From Nannobrachium achirus (taxonomy: Eukaryota; Chordata; Actinopteri; Myctophiformes; Myctophidae), in NCBI GenBank assembly GCA_963921795.1, contig OY997640.1, forward strand, positions 6,377,091 to 6,441,090: a stretch of DNA of 64,000 bases, given 5' to 3'. How positions within the stretch are numbered: the stretch's first letter is position 1; the number at the start of each line of letters is the position of its first letter. The notes beneath the pieces were generated by a model. That model was not told the DNA's origin and searched no databases. It worked only from the letters and a program-made list of their open reading frames with translations. Below, piece by piece: positions 25,291-38,639 of the stretch. Both the position numbers and the translations under genes were made by a program.

Positions 25291-26858
25291 GTGAAAATCA
25301 AGCAGGTCTTGATCCAGAGCGATTTACAATACGGGGCCCGTTGCGACCGCAATTCCACGCTGACGTCGACCCCAGCTGAGTTTGAACCCACGACGGGAAA
25401 GGCGTGTGCTCTAACAGCTACACTAGGGCGGCCCCTATTCAGAACAAGGGGCCCATTGCGACCGCGTTTCCTTGCTGACGTCGACCCCGGCTACGATTGA
25501 ACCCACGGCGGGAAAGGCGTGTGCTCTAACAGCAACACTAGGGCGGCCCCATATCACATGCCTAGAAGTAGTAACCTAAAAACGTAGGTAAACCAAGAAC
25601 CAATTTTTTAAAATAAATAAAAAACATTTACAATATTATGTAGGAATCATCTCCTGGATGCACTGCAACTGTAAATTATCTGTCAGTAAAGGGGACATCT
25701 TTCCATACTTACTCAGTTAATACTTACGTGAAAATCAAGCAGGTCTTGATCCAGAGCGATTTACAATATGGGGCCCGTTGCGACCGCAATTCCACGCTGA
25801 CGTCGACCCCAGCTGCGTTTGAACCCACGACGGGAAAGGCGTGTGCTCTAACAGCTACACTAGGGCGGCCCCTATTCAGAACAAGGGGCCCATTGCGACC
25901 GCGTTTCCTTGCTGACGTCGACCCCGGCTGCGTTTGAACCTACGACGGGAAAGGCGTGTGCTCTAACAGCAACACTAGGGCGGCCCCATATCACATGCCT
26001 AGAAGTAGTAACCTAAAAACGTAGGTAAACCAGGAACCAATTTTTAAAAATAAATAACAAACATTTACAATATTATGTAGGCATCATCTCCTGGATGCAC
26101 TGCAACTGTATATGACCTGTGAATAAAGGGGACATCTTTCCATACTTACTCAGTTAATACTTAAGTGAAAATCAAGCTTACCTTGTCTGATGGAGTGAAA
26201 TGATCTCAAATGCCTTCTGATCGAACTAATACTCTTCATCATCCTATTTGGGTCTTCTTGAACCATTCTTAGTCAGGCCCCTCCCCAGAGACCAATTTGC
26301 CATGGGAGACCCTTCCAGGAGCACAAGGCACCAGACAACACAGCTCTCAGGTTCATTGGGGCACGCAAACCTCTCCACCACGCTAAGGTGATGGTTCCTT
26401 CGGAGAGGAACCTGTAAAAAAAAAGAAAAAGAAAAGTAGATTAGATATACAGTATATTATAAACAACAAGAATCCAACAGTCAGAAATGAAATTTAGAAC
26501 AATACAGTTAAGTAAACATTGTTTCATACCTTACCTAGATTATACTTAGATAAAAATAAAGCCTGTGTTGTACTGTAGTGAAGGGAAACATTTTCATGAT
26601 TACCAGTTAACAAGCTACAGTAGGAGGCATTAAAAAATACTGTTGTCTAAAAAGAATTATAACAATACAGCTAAGGACATATTATTTCCCACTTACCTTG
26701 ATATGGAGCTAGAAGGAAGCATTATAAAATGTTCGTCTGACGATAGGATGCCTATCAAACGAACACATTAAAATACAGATCAAAGAACATAAAAAATAAC
26801 CCTAACCCTAATCCAAGTAAAGGGGACATCTTTCCATACTTACTCAGTTAATACTTAC
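25291..26858. repeat. Satellite block 10: single S then L at 25728
   Basis: This is a minimal S plus L block of 1568 bp. Block 12 (29740-31307) has the same length and the same AATTTTTTAAAA variant in its S unit, so the two are probably copies at a 4449-bp offset. Confidence 0.95.
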
Positions 26859-29739
26859 GTGAAAATCAAGCAGGTCTTGATCCAGAGCGATTTACAATAC
26901 AGGGCCCGTTGCGACCGCAATTCCACGCTGACGTCGACCCCAGCTGAGTTTGAACCCACGACGGGAAAGGCGTGTGCTCTAACAGCTACACTAGGGCGGC
27001 CCCTATTCAGAACAAGGGGCCCATTGCGACCGCGTTTCCTTGCTGACGTCGACCCCGGCTACGATTGAACCCACGGCGGGAAAGGCGTGTGCTCTAACAG
27101 CAACACTAGGGAGGCCCCATATCACATGCCTAGAAGTAGTAACCTAAAAACGTAGGTAAACCAAGAACCAATTTTTAAAAATAAATAAAAAACATTTACA
27201 ATATTATGTAGGAATCATCTCCTGGATGCACTGCAACTGTAAATTATCTGTCAGTAAAGGGGACATCTTTCCATACTTACTCAGTTAATACTTACGTGAA
27301 AATCAAGCAGGTCTTGATCCAGAGCGATTTACAATATGGGGCCCGTTGCGACCGCAATTCCACGCTGACGTCGACCCCAGCTGCGTTTGAACCCACGACG
27401 GGAAAGGCGTGTGCTCTAACAGCTACACTAGGGCGGCCCCTATTCAGAACAAGGGGCCCATTGCGACCGCGTTTCCTTGCTGACGTCGACCCCGGCTACG
27501 ATTGAACCCACGGCGGGAAAGGCGTGTGCTCTAACAGCAACACTAGGGCGGCCCCATATCACATGCCTAGAAGTAGTAACCTAAAAACGTAGGTAAACCA
27601 AGAACCAATTTTTAAAAATAAATAAAAAACATTTACAATATTATGTAGGAATCATCTCCTGGATGCACTGCAACTGTAAATTATCTGTCAGTAAAGGGGA
27701 CATCTTTCCATACTTACTCAGTTAATACTTACGTGAAAATCAAGCAGGTCTTGATCCAGAGCGATTTACAATATGGGGCCCGTTGCGACCGCAATTCCAC
27801 GCTGACGTCGACCCCAGCTGCGTTTGAACCCACGACGGGAAAGGCGTGTGCTCTAACAGCTACACTAGGGCGGCCCCTATTCAGAACAAGGGGCCCATTG
27901 CGACCGCGTTTCCTTGCTGACGTCGACCCCGGCTACGATTGAACCCACGGCGGGAAAGGCGTGTGCTCTAACAGCAACACTAGGGCGGCCCCATATCACA
28001 TGCCTAGAAGTAGTAACCTAAAAACGTAGGTAAACCAAGAACCAATTTTTAAAAATAAATAAAAAACATTTACAATATTATGTAGGAATCATCTCCTGGA
28101 TGCACTGCAACTGTAAATTATCTGTCAATAAAGGGGACATCTTTCCATACTTACTCAGTTAATACTTACGTGAAAATCAAGCAGGTCTTGATCCAGAGCG
28201 ATTTACAATATGGGGCCCGTTGCGACCGCAATTCCACGCTGACGTCGACCCCAGCTGCGTTTGAACCCACGACGGGAAAGGCGTGTGCTCTAACAGCTAC
28301 ACTAGGGCGGCCCCTATTCAGAACAAGGGGCCCATTGCGACCGCGTTTCCTTGCTGACGTCGACCCCGGCTACGATTGAACCCACGGCGGGAAAGGCGTG
28401 TGCTCTAACAGCAACACTAGGGCGGCCCCATATCACATGCCTAGAAGTAGTAACCTAAAAACGTAGGTAAACCAAGAACCAATTTTTAAAAATAAATAAA
28501 AAACATTTACAATATTATGTAGGAATCATCTCCTGGATGCACTGCAACTGTAAATTATCTGTCAGTAAAGGGGACATCTTTCCATACTTACTCAGTTAAT
28601 ACTTACGTGAAAATCAAGCAGGTCTTGATCCAGAGCGATTTACAATATGGGGCCCGTTGCGACCGCAATTCCACGCTGACGTCGACCCCAGCTGCGTTTG
28701 AACCCACGACGGGAAAGGCGTGTGCTCTAACAGCTACACTAGGGCGGCCCCTATTCAGAACAAGGGGCCCATTGCGACCGCGTTTCCTTGCTGACGTCGA
28801 CCCCGGCTGCGTTTGAACCTACGACGGGAAAGGCGTGTGCTCTAACAGCAACACTAGGGCGGCCCCATATCACATGCCTAGAAGTAGTAACCTAAAAACG
28901 TAGGTAAACCAGGAACCAATTTTTAAAAATAAATAACAAACATTTACAATATTATGTAGGCATCATCTCCTGGATGCACTGCAACTGTATATGACCTGTG
29001 AATAAAGGGGACATCTTTCCATACTTACTCAGTTAATACTTAAGTGAAAATCAAGCTTACCTTGTCTGATGGAGTGAAATGATCTCAAATGCCTTCTGAT
29101 CGAACTAATACTCTTCATCATCCTATTTGGGTCTTCTTGAACCATTCTTAGTCAGGCTCCTCCCCAGAGACCAATTTGCCATGGGAGACCCTTCCAGGAG
29201 CACAAGGCACCAGACAACACAGCTCTCAGGTTCATTGGGGCACGCAAACCTCTCCACCACGCTAAGGTGATGGTTCCTTCGGAGAGGAACCTGTAAAAAA
29301 AAAGAAAAAGAAAAGTAGATTAGATATACAGTATATTATAAACAACAAGAATCCAACAGAGTCAGAAATTAAATTTAGAACAATACAGTTAAGTAAACAT
29401 TGTTTCATACCTTACCTAGATTATACTTAGATAAAAATAAAGCCTGTGTTGTACTGTAGTGAAGGGAAACATTTTCATGATTACCAGTTAACAAGCTACA
29501 GTAGGAGGCATTAAAAAATACTGTTGTCTAAAAATAATTAAAACAATACAGCTAAGGACATATTATTTCCCACTTACCTTGATATGGAGCTAGAAGGAAG
29601 CATTATAAAATGTTCGTCTGACGATAGGATGCCTATCAAACGAACACATTAAAATACAGATCAAAGAACATAAAAAATAACCCTAACCCTAATCCAAGTA
29701 AAGGGGACATCTTTCCATACTTACTCAGTTAATACTTAC
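26859..29739. repeat. Satellite block 11: four S units then L at 28607
   Basis: S units start at 26859 (ACAGGGCCCG variant), 27296, 27733 (with GTCAATAAAG near 28125) and 28170. The long unit (28607) is 1133 bp and has the AGGCTCCTCC variant, shared only with the long unit at 42396. Confidence 0.95.
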
Positions 29740-31307
29740 GTGAAAATCAAGCAGGTCTTGATCCAGAGCGATTTACAATACGGGGCCCGTTGCGACCGCA
29801 ATTCCACGCTGACGTCGACCCCAGCTGAGTTTGAACCCACGACGGGAAAGGCGTGTGCTCTAACAGCTACACTAGGGCGGCCCCTATTCAGAACAAGGGG
29901 CCCATTGCGACCGCGTTTCCTTGCTGACGTCGACCCCGGCTACGATTGAACCCACGGCGGGAAAGGCGTGTGCTCTAACAGCAACACTAGGGCGGCCCCA
30001 TATCACATGCCTAGAAGTAGTAACCTAAAAACGTAGGTAAACCAAGAACCAATTTTTTAAAATAAATAAAAAACATTTACAATATTATGTAGGAATCATC
30101 TCCTGGATGCACTGCAACTGTAAATTATCTGTCAGTAAAGGGGACATCTTTCCATACTTACTCAGTTAATACTTACGTGAAAATCAAGCAGGTCTTGATC
30201 CAGAGCGATTTACAATATGGGGCCCGTTGCGACCGCAATTCCACGCTGACGTCGACCCCAGCTGCGTTTGAACCCACGACGGGAAAGGCGTGTGCTCTAA
30301 CAGCTACACTAGGGCGGCCCCTATTCAGAACAAGGGGCCCATTGCGACCGCGTTTCCTTGCTGACGTCGACCCCGGCTGCGTTTGAACCTACGACGGGAA
30401 AGGCGTGTGCTCTAACAGCAACACTAGGGCGGCCCCATATCACATGCCTAGAAGTAGTAACCTAAAAACGTAGGTAAACCAGGAACCAATTTTTAAAAAT
30501 AAATAACAAACATTTACAATATTATGTAGGCATCATCTCCTGGATGCACTGCAACTGTATATGACCTGTGAATAAAGGGGACATCTTTCCATACTTACTC
30601 AGTTAATACTTAAGTGAAAATCAAGCTTACCTTGTCTGATGGAGTGAAATGATCTCAAATGCCTTCTGATCGAACTAATACTCTTCATCATCCTATTTGG
30701 GTCTTCTTGAACCATTCTTAGTCAGGCCCCTCCCCAGAGACCAATTTGCCATGGGAGACCCTTCCAGGAGCACAAGGCACCAGACAACACAGCTCTCAGG
30801 TTCATTGGGGCACGCAAACCTCTCCACCACGCTAAGGTGATGGTTCCTTCGGAGAGGAACCTGTAAAAAAAAAGAAAAAGAAAAGTAGATTAGATATACA
30901 GTATATTATAAACAACAAGAATCCAACAGTCAGAAATGAAATTTAGAACAATACAGTTAAGTAAACATTGTTTCATACCTTACCTAGATTATACTTAGAT
31001 AAAAATAAAGCCTGTGTTGTACTGTAGTGAAGGGAAACATTTTCATGATTACCAGTTAACAAGCTACAGTAGGAGGCATTAAAAAATACTGTTGTCTAAA
31101 AAGAATTATAACAATACAGCTAAGGACATATTATTTCCCACTTACCTTGATATGGAGCTAGAAGGAAGCATTATAAAATGTTCGTCTGACGATAGGATGC
31201 CTATCAAACGAACACATTAAAATACAGATCAAAGACCATAAAAAATAACCCTAACCCTAATCCAAGTAAAGGGGACATCTTTCCATACTTACTCAGTTAA
31301 TACTTAC
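29740..31307. repeat. Satellite block 12: single S then L at 30177
   Basis: This is a near-copy of block 10 (same 1568-bp length). The long unit is 1131 bp and has a private AAAGACCATAAA change before the telomere-like motif. Confidence 0.95.
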
Positions 31308-33750
31308 GTGAAAATCAAGCAGGTCTTGATCCAGAGCGATTTACAATACAGGGCCCGTTGCGACCGCAATTCCACGCTGACGTCGACCCCAGCTGAGTTT
31401 GAACCCACGACGGGAAAGGCGTGTGCTCTAACAGCTACACTAGGGCGGCCCCTATTCAGAACAAGGGGCCCATTGCGACCGCGTTTCCTTGCTGACGTCG
31501 ACCCCGGCTACGATTGAACCCACGGCGGGAAAGGCGTGTGCTCTAACAGCAACACTAGGGAGGCCCCATATCACATGCCTAGAAGTAGTAACCTAAAAAC
31601 GTAGGTAAACCAAGAACCAATTTTTAAAAATAAATAAAAAACATTTACAATATTATGTAGGAATCATCTCCTGGATGCACTGCAACTGTAAATTATCTGT
31701 CAGTAAAGGGGACATCTTTCCATACTTACTCAGTTAATACTTACGTGAAAATCAAGCAGGTCTTGATCCAGAGCGATTTACAATATGGGGCCCGTTGCGA
31801 CCGCAATTCCACGCTGACGTCGACCCCAGCTGCGTTTGAACCCACGACGGGAAAGGCGTGTGCTCTAACAGCTACACTAGGGCGGCCCCTATTCAGAACA
31901 AGGGGCCCATTGCGACCGCGTTTCCTTGCTGACGTCGACCCCGGCTACGATTGAACCCACGGCGGGAAAGGCGTGTGCTCTAACAGCAACACTAGGGCGG
32001 CCCCATATCACATGCCTAGAAGTAGTAACCTAAAAACGTAGGTAAACCAAGAACCAATTTTTAAAAATAAATAAAAAACATTTACAATATTATGTAGGAA
32101 TCATCTCCTGGATGCACTGCAACTGTAAATTATCTGTCAGTAAAGGGGACATCTTTCCATACTTACTCAGTTAATACTTACGTGAAAATCAAGCAGGTCT
32201 TGATCCAGAGCGATTTACAATATGGGGCCCGTTGCGACCGCAATTCCACGCTGACGTCGACCCCAGCTGCGTTTGAACCCACGACGGGAAAGGCGTGTGC
32301 TCTAACAGCTACACTAGGGCGGCCCCTATTCAGAACAAGGGGCCCATTGCGACCGCGTTTCCTTGCTGACGTCGACCCCGGCTACGATTGAACCCACGGC
32401 GGGAAAGGCGTGTGCTCTAACAGCAACACTAGGGCGGCCCCATATCACATGCCTAGAAGTAGTAACCTAAAAACGTAGGTAAACCAAGAACCAATTTTTA
32501 AAAATAAATAAAAAACATTTACAATATTATGTAGGAGTCATCTCCTGGATGCACTGCAACTGTAAATTATCTGTCAGTAAAGGGGACATCTTTCCATACT
32601 TACTCAGTTAATACTTACGTGAAAATCAAGCAGGTCTTGATCCAGAGCGATTTACAATATGGGGCCCGTTGCGACCGCAATTCCACGCTGACGTCGACCC
32701 CAGCTGCGTTTGAACCCACGACGGGAAAGGCGTGTGCTCTAACAGCTACACTAGGGCGGCCCCTATTCAGAACAAGGGGCCCATTGCGACGCGTTTCCTT
32801 GCTGACGTCGACCCCGGCTGCGTTTGAACCTACGACGGGAAAGGCGTGTGCTCTAACAGCAACACTAGGGCGGCCCCATATCACATGCCTAGAAGTAGTA
32901 ACCTAAAAACGTAGGTAAACCAGGAACCAATTTTTAAAAATAAATAACAAACATTTACAATATTATGTAGGCATCATCTCCTGGATGCACTGCAACTGTA
33001 TATGACCTGTGAATAAAGGGGACATCTTTCCATACTTACTCAGTTAATACTTAAGTGAAAATCAAGCTTACCTTGTCTGATGGAGTGAAATGATCTCAAA
33101 TGCCTTCTGATCGAACTAATACTCTTCATCATCCTATTTGGGTCTTCTTGAACCATTCTTAGTCAGGCCCCTCCCCAGAGACCAATTTGCCATGGGAGAC
33201 CCTTCCAGGAGCACAAGGCACCAGACAACACAGCTCTCAGGTTCATTGGGGCACGCAAACCTCTCCACCACGCTAAGGTGATGGTTCCTTCGGAGAGGAA
33301 CCTGTAAAAAAAAAGAAAAAGAAAAGTAGATTAGATATACAGTATATTATAAACAACAAGAATCCAACAGAGTCAGAAATGAAATTTAGAACAATACAGT
33401 TAAGTAAACATTGTTTCATACCTTACCTAGATTATACTTAGATAAAAATAAAGCCTGTGTTGTACTGTAGTGAAGGGAAACATTTTCATGATTACCAGTT
33501 AACAAGCTACAGTAGGAGGCATTAAAAAATACTGTTGTCTAAAAAGAATTAAAACAATACAGCTAAGGACATATTATTTCCCACTTACCTTGATATGGAG
33601 CTAGAAGGAAGCATTATAAAATGTTCGTCTGACGATAGGATGCCTATCAAACGAACACATTAAAATACAGATCAAAGAACATAAAAAATAACCCTAACCC
33701 TAATCCAAGTAAAGGGGACATCTTTCCATACTTACTCAGTTAATACTTAC
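31308..33750. repeat. Satellite block 13: three S units then variant L at 32619
   Basis: S units start at 31308, 31745 and 32182. Every unit start equals the block 8 start plus 10905 bp. The long unit has the same one-base GCGACGCG deletion as 21714 but lacks the later GGCATGTGC change, so that change arose after the duplication. Confidence 0.95.
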
Positions 33751-36195
33751 GTGAAAATCAAGCAGGTCTTGATCCAGAGCGATTTACAATACGGGGCCCG
33801 TTGCGACCGCAATTCCACGCTGACGTCGACCCCAGCTGAGTTTGAACCCACGACGGGAAAGGCGTGTGCTCTAACAGCTACACTAGGGCGGCCCCTATTC
33901 AGAACAAGGGGCCCATTGCGACCGCGTTTCCTTGCTGACGTCGACCCCGGCTACGATTGAACCCACGGCGGGAAAGGCGTGTGCTCTAAACAGCAACACT
34001 AGGGAGGCCCCATATCACATGCCTAGAAGTAGTAACCTAAAAACGTAGGTAAACCAAGAACCAATTTTTAAAAATAAATAAAAAACATTTACAATATTAT
34101 GTAGGAATCATCTCCTGGATAAACTGCAACTGTAAATTATCTGTCAGTAAAGGGGACATCTTTCCATACTTACTCAGTTAATACTTACGTGAAAATCAAG
34201 CAGGTCTTGATCCAGAGCGATTTACAATACGGGGCCCGTTGCGACCGCAATTCCACGCTGACGTCGACCCCAGCTGAGTTTGAACCCACGACGGGAAAGG
34301 CGTGTGCTCTAACAGCTACACTAGGGCGGCCCCTATTCAGAACAAGGGGCCCATTGCGACCGCGTTTCCTTGCTGACGTCGACCCCGGCTACGATTGAAC
34401 CCACGGCGGGAAAGGCGTGTGCTCTAACAGCAACACTAGGGCGGCCCCATATCACATGCCTAGAAGTAGTAACCTAAAAACGTAGGTAAACCAAGAACCA
34501 ATTTTTAAAAATAAATAAAAAACATTTACAATATTATGTAGGAATCATCTCCTGGATGCACTGCAACTGTAAATTATCTGTCAGTAAAGGGGACATCTTT
34601 CCATACTTACTCAGTTAATACTTACGTGAAAATCAAGCAGGTCTTGATCCAGAGCGATTTACAATATGGGGCCCGTTGCGACCGCAATTCCACGCTGACG
34701 TCGACCCCAGCTGCGTTTGAACCCACGACGGGAAAGGCGTGTGCTCTAACAGCTACACTAGGGCGGCCCCTATTCAGAACAAGGGGCCCATTGCGACCGC
34801 GTTTCCTTGCTGACGTCGACCCCGGCTACGATTGAACCCACGGCGGGAAAGGCGTGTGCTCTAACAGCAACACTAGGGCGGCCCCATATCACATGCCTAG
34901 AAGTAGTAACCTAAAAACGTAGGTAAACCAAGAACCAATTTTTAAAAATAAATAAAAAACATTTACAATATTATGTAGGAATCATCTCCTGGATGCACTG
35001 CAACTGTAAATTATCTGTCAGTAAAGGGGACATCTTTCCATACTTACTCAGTTAATACTTACGTGAAAATCAAGCAGGTCTTGATCCAGAGCGATTTACA
35101 ATATGGGGCCCGTTGCGACCGCAATTCCACGCTGACGTCGACCCCAGCTGCGTTTGAACCCACGACGGGAAAGGCGTGTGCTCTAACAGCTACACTAGGG
35201 CGGCCCCTATTCAGAACAAGGGGCCCATTGCGACCGCGTTTCCTTGCTGACGTCGACCCCGGCTGCGTTTGAACCTACGACGGGAAAGGCGTGTGCTCTA
35301 ACAGCAACACTAGGGCGGCCCCATATCACATGCCTAGAAGTAGTAACCTAAAAACGTAGGTAAACCAGGAACCAATTTTTAAAAATAAATAACAAACATT
35401 TACAATATTATGTAGGCATCATCTCCTGGATGCACTGCAACTGTATATGACCTGTGAATAAAGGGGACATCTTTCCATACTTACTCAGTTAATACTTAAG
35501 TGAAAATCAAGCTTACCTTGTCTGATGGAGTGAAATGATCTCAAATGCCTTCTGATCGAACTAATACTCTTCATCATCCTATTTGGGTCTTCTTGAACCA
35601 TTCTTAGTCAGGCCCCTCCCCAGAGACCAATTTGCCATGGGAGACCCTTCCAGGAGCACAAGGCACCAGACAACACAGCTCTCAGGTTCATTGGGGCACG
35701 CAAACCTCTCCACCACGCTAAGGTGATGGTTCCTTCGGAGAGGAACCTGTAAAAAAAAAGAAAAAGAAAAGTAGATTAGATATACAGTATATTATAAACA
35801 ACAAGAATCCAACAGAGTCAGAAATTAAATTTAGAACAATACAGTTAAGTAAACATTGTTTCATACCTTACCTAGATTATACTTAGATAAAAATAAAGCC
35901 TGTGTTGTACTGTAGTGAAGGGAAACATTTTCATGATTACCAGTTAACAAGCTACAGTAGGAGGCATTAAAAAATACTGTTGTCTAAAAAGAATTAAAAC
36001 AATACAGCTAAGGACATATTATTTCCCACTTACCTTGATATGGAGCTAGAAGGAAGCATTATAAAATGTTCGTCTGACGATAGGATGCCTATCAAACGAA
36101 CACATTAAAATACAGATCAAAGAACATAAAAAATAACCCTAACCCTAATCCAAGTAAAGGGGACATCTTTCCATACTTACTCAGTTAATACTTAC
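33751..36195. repeat. Satellite block 14: three S units then L at 35063
   Basis: S units start at 33751 (438 bp), 34189 and 34626. It is collinear with block 9 at the same 10905-bp offset and shares the CTCTAAACAGC and CTGGATAAACTGC markers. The long unit is 1133 bp. Confidence 0.95.
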
Positions 36196-38639
36196 GTGAA
36201 AATCAAGCAGGTCTTGATCCAGAGCGATTTACAATACGGGGCCCGTTGCGACCGCAATTCCACGCTGACGTCGACCCCAGCTGAGTTTGAACCCACGACG
36301 GGAAAGGCGTGTGCTCTAACAGCTACACTAGGGCGGCCCCTATTCAGAACAAGGGGCCCATTGCGACCGCGTTTCCTTGCTGACGTCGACCCCGGCTACG
36401 ATTGAACCCACGGCGGGAAAGGCGTGTGCTCTAAACAGCAACACTAGGGAGGCCCCATATCACATGCCTAGAAGTAGTAACCTAAAAACGTAGGTAAACC
36501 AAGAACCAATTTTTAAAAATAAATAAAAAACATTTACAATATTATGTAGGAATCATCTCCTGGATGCACTGCAACTGTAAATTATCTGTCAGTAAAGGGG
36601 ACATCTTTCCATACTTACTCAGTTAATACTTACGTGAAAATCAAGCAGGTCTTGATCCAGAGCGATTTACAATATGGGGCCCGTTGCGACCGCAATTCCA
36701 CGCTGACGTCGACCCCAGCTGCGTTTGAACCCACGACGGGAAAGGCGTGTGCTCTAACAGCTACACTAGGGCGGCCCCTATTCAGAACAAGGGGCCCATT
36801 GCGACCGCGTTTCCTTGCTGACGTCGACCCCGGCTACGATTGAACCCACGGCGGGAAAGGCGTGTGCTCTAACAGCAACACTAGGGCGGCCCCATATCAC
36901 ATGCCTAGAAGTAGTAACCTAAAAACGTAGGTAAACCAAGAACCAATTTTTAAAAATAAATAAAAAACATTTACAATATTATGTAGGAATCATCTCCTGG
37001 ATGCACTGCAACTGTAAATTATCTGTCAGTAAAGGGGACATCTTTCCATACTTACTCAGTTAATACTTACGTGAAAATCAAGCAGGTCTTGATCCAGAGC
37101 GATTTACAATATGGGGCCCGTTGCGACCGCAATTCCACGCTGACGTCGACCCCAGCTGCGTTTGAACCCACGACGGGAAAGGCGTGTGCTCTAACAGCTA
37201 CACTAGGGCGGCCCCTATTCAGAACAAGGGGCCCATTGCGACCGCGTTTCCTTGCTGACGTCGACCCCGGCTACGATTGAACCCACGGCGGGAAAGGCGT
37301 GTGCTCTAACAGCAACACTAGGGCGGCCCCATATCACATGCCTAGAAGTAGTAACCTAAAAACGTAGGTAAACCAAGAACCAATTTTTAAAAATAAATAA
37401 AAAACATTTACAATATTATGTAGGAGTCATCTCCTGGATGCACTGCAACTGTAAATTATCTGTCAGTAAAGGGGACATCTTTCCATACTTACTCAGTTAA
37501 TACTTACGTGAAAATCAAGCAGGTCTTGATCCAGAGCGATTTACAATATGGGGCCCGTTGCGACCGCAATTCCACGCTGACGTCGACCCCAGCTGCGTTT
37601 GAACCCACGACGGGAAAGGCGTGTGCTCTAACAGCTACACTAGGGCGGCCCCTATTCAGAACAAGGGGCCCATTGCGACGCGTTTCCTTGCTGACGTCGA
37701 CCCCGGCTGCGTTTGAACCTACGACGGGAAAGGCGTGTGCTCTAACAGCAACACTAGGGCGGCCCCATATCACATGCCTAGAAGTAGTAACCTAAAAACG
37801 TAGGTAAACCAGGAACCAATTTTTAAAAATAAATAACAAACATTTACAATATTATGTAGGCATCATCTCCTGGATGCACTGCAACTGTATATGACCTGTG
37901 AATAAAGGGGACATCTTTCCATACTTACTCAGTTAATACTTAAGTGAAAATCAAGCTTACCTTGTCTGATGGAGTGAAATGATCTCAAATGCCTTCTGAT
38001 CGAACTAATACTCTTCATCATCCTATTTGGGTCTTCTTGAACCATTCTTAGTCAGGCCCCTCCCCAGAGACCAATTTGCCATGGGAGACCCTTCCAGGAG
38101 CACAAGGCACCAGACAACACAGCTCTCAGGTTCATTGGGGCACGCAAACCTCTCCACCACGCTAAGGTGATGGTTCCTTCGGAGAGGAACCTGTAAAAAA
38201 AAAGAAAAAGAAAAGTAGATTAGATATACAGTATATTATAAACAACAAGAATCCAACAGAGTCAGAAATGAAATTTAGAACAATACAGTTAAGTAAACAT
38301 TGTTTCATACCTTACCTAGATTATACTTAGATAAAAATAAAGCCTGTGTTGTACTGTAGTGAAGGGAAACATTTTCATGATTACCAGTTAACAAGCTACA
38401 GTAGGAGGCATTAAAAAATACTGTTGTCTAAAAAGAATTAAAACAATACAGCTAAGGACATATTATTTCCCACTTACCTTGATATGGAGCTAGAAGGAAG
38501 CATTATAAAATGTTCGTCTGACGATAGGATGCCTATCAAACGAACACATTAAAATACAGATCAAAGAACATAAAAAATAACCCTAACCCTAATCCAAGTA
38601 AAGGGGACATCTTTCCATACTTACTCAGTTAATACTTAC
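36196..38639. repeat. Satellite block 15: three S units then variant L at 37508
   Basis: S units start at 36196 (438 bp), 36634 and 37071. Unit starts from 36634 onward equal those of block 13 plus 4889 bp. The long unit again carries the GCGACGCG deletion. Confidence 0.95.
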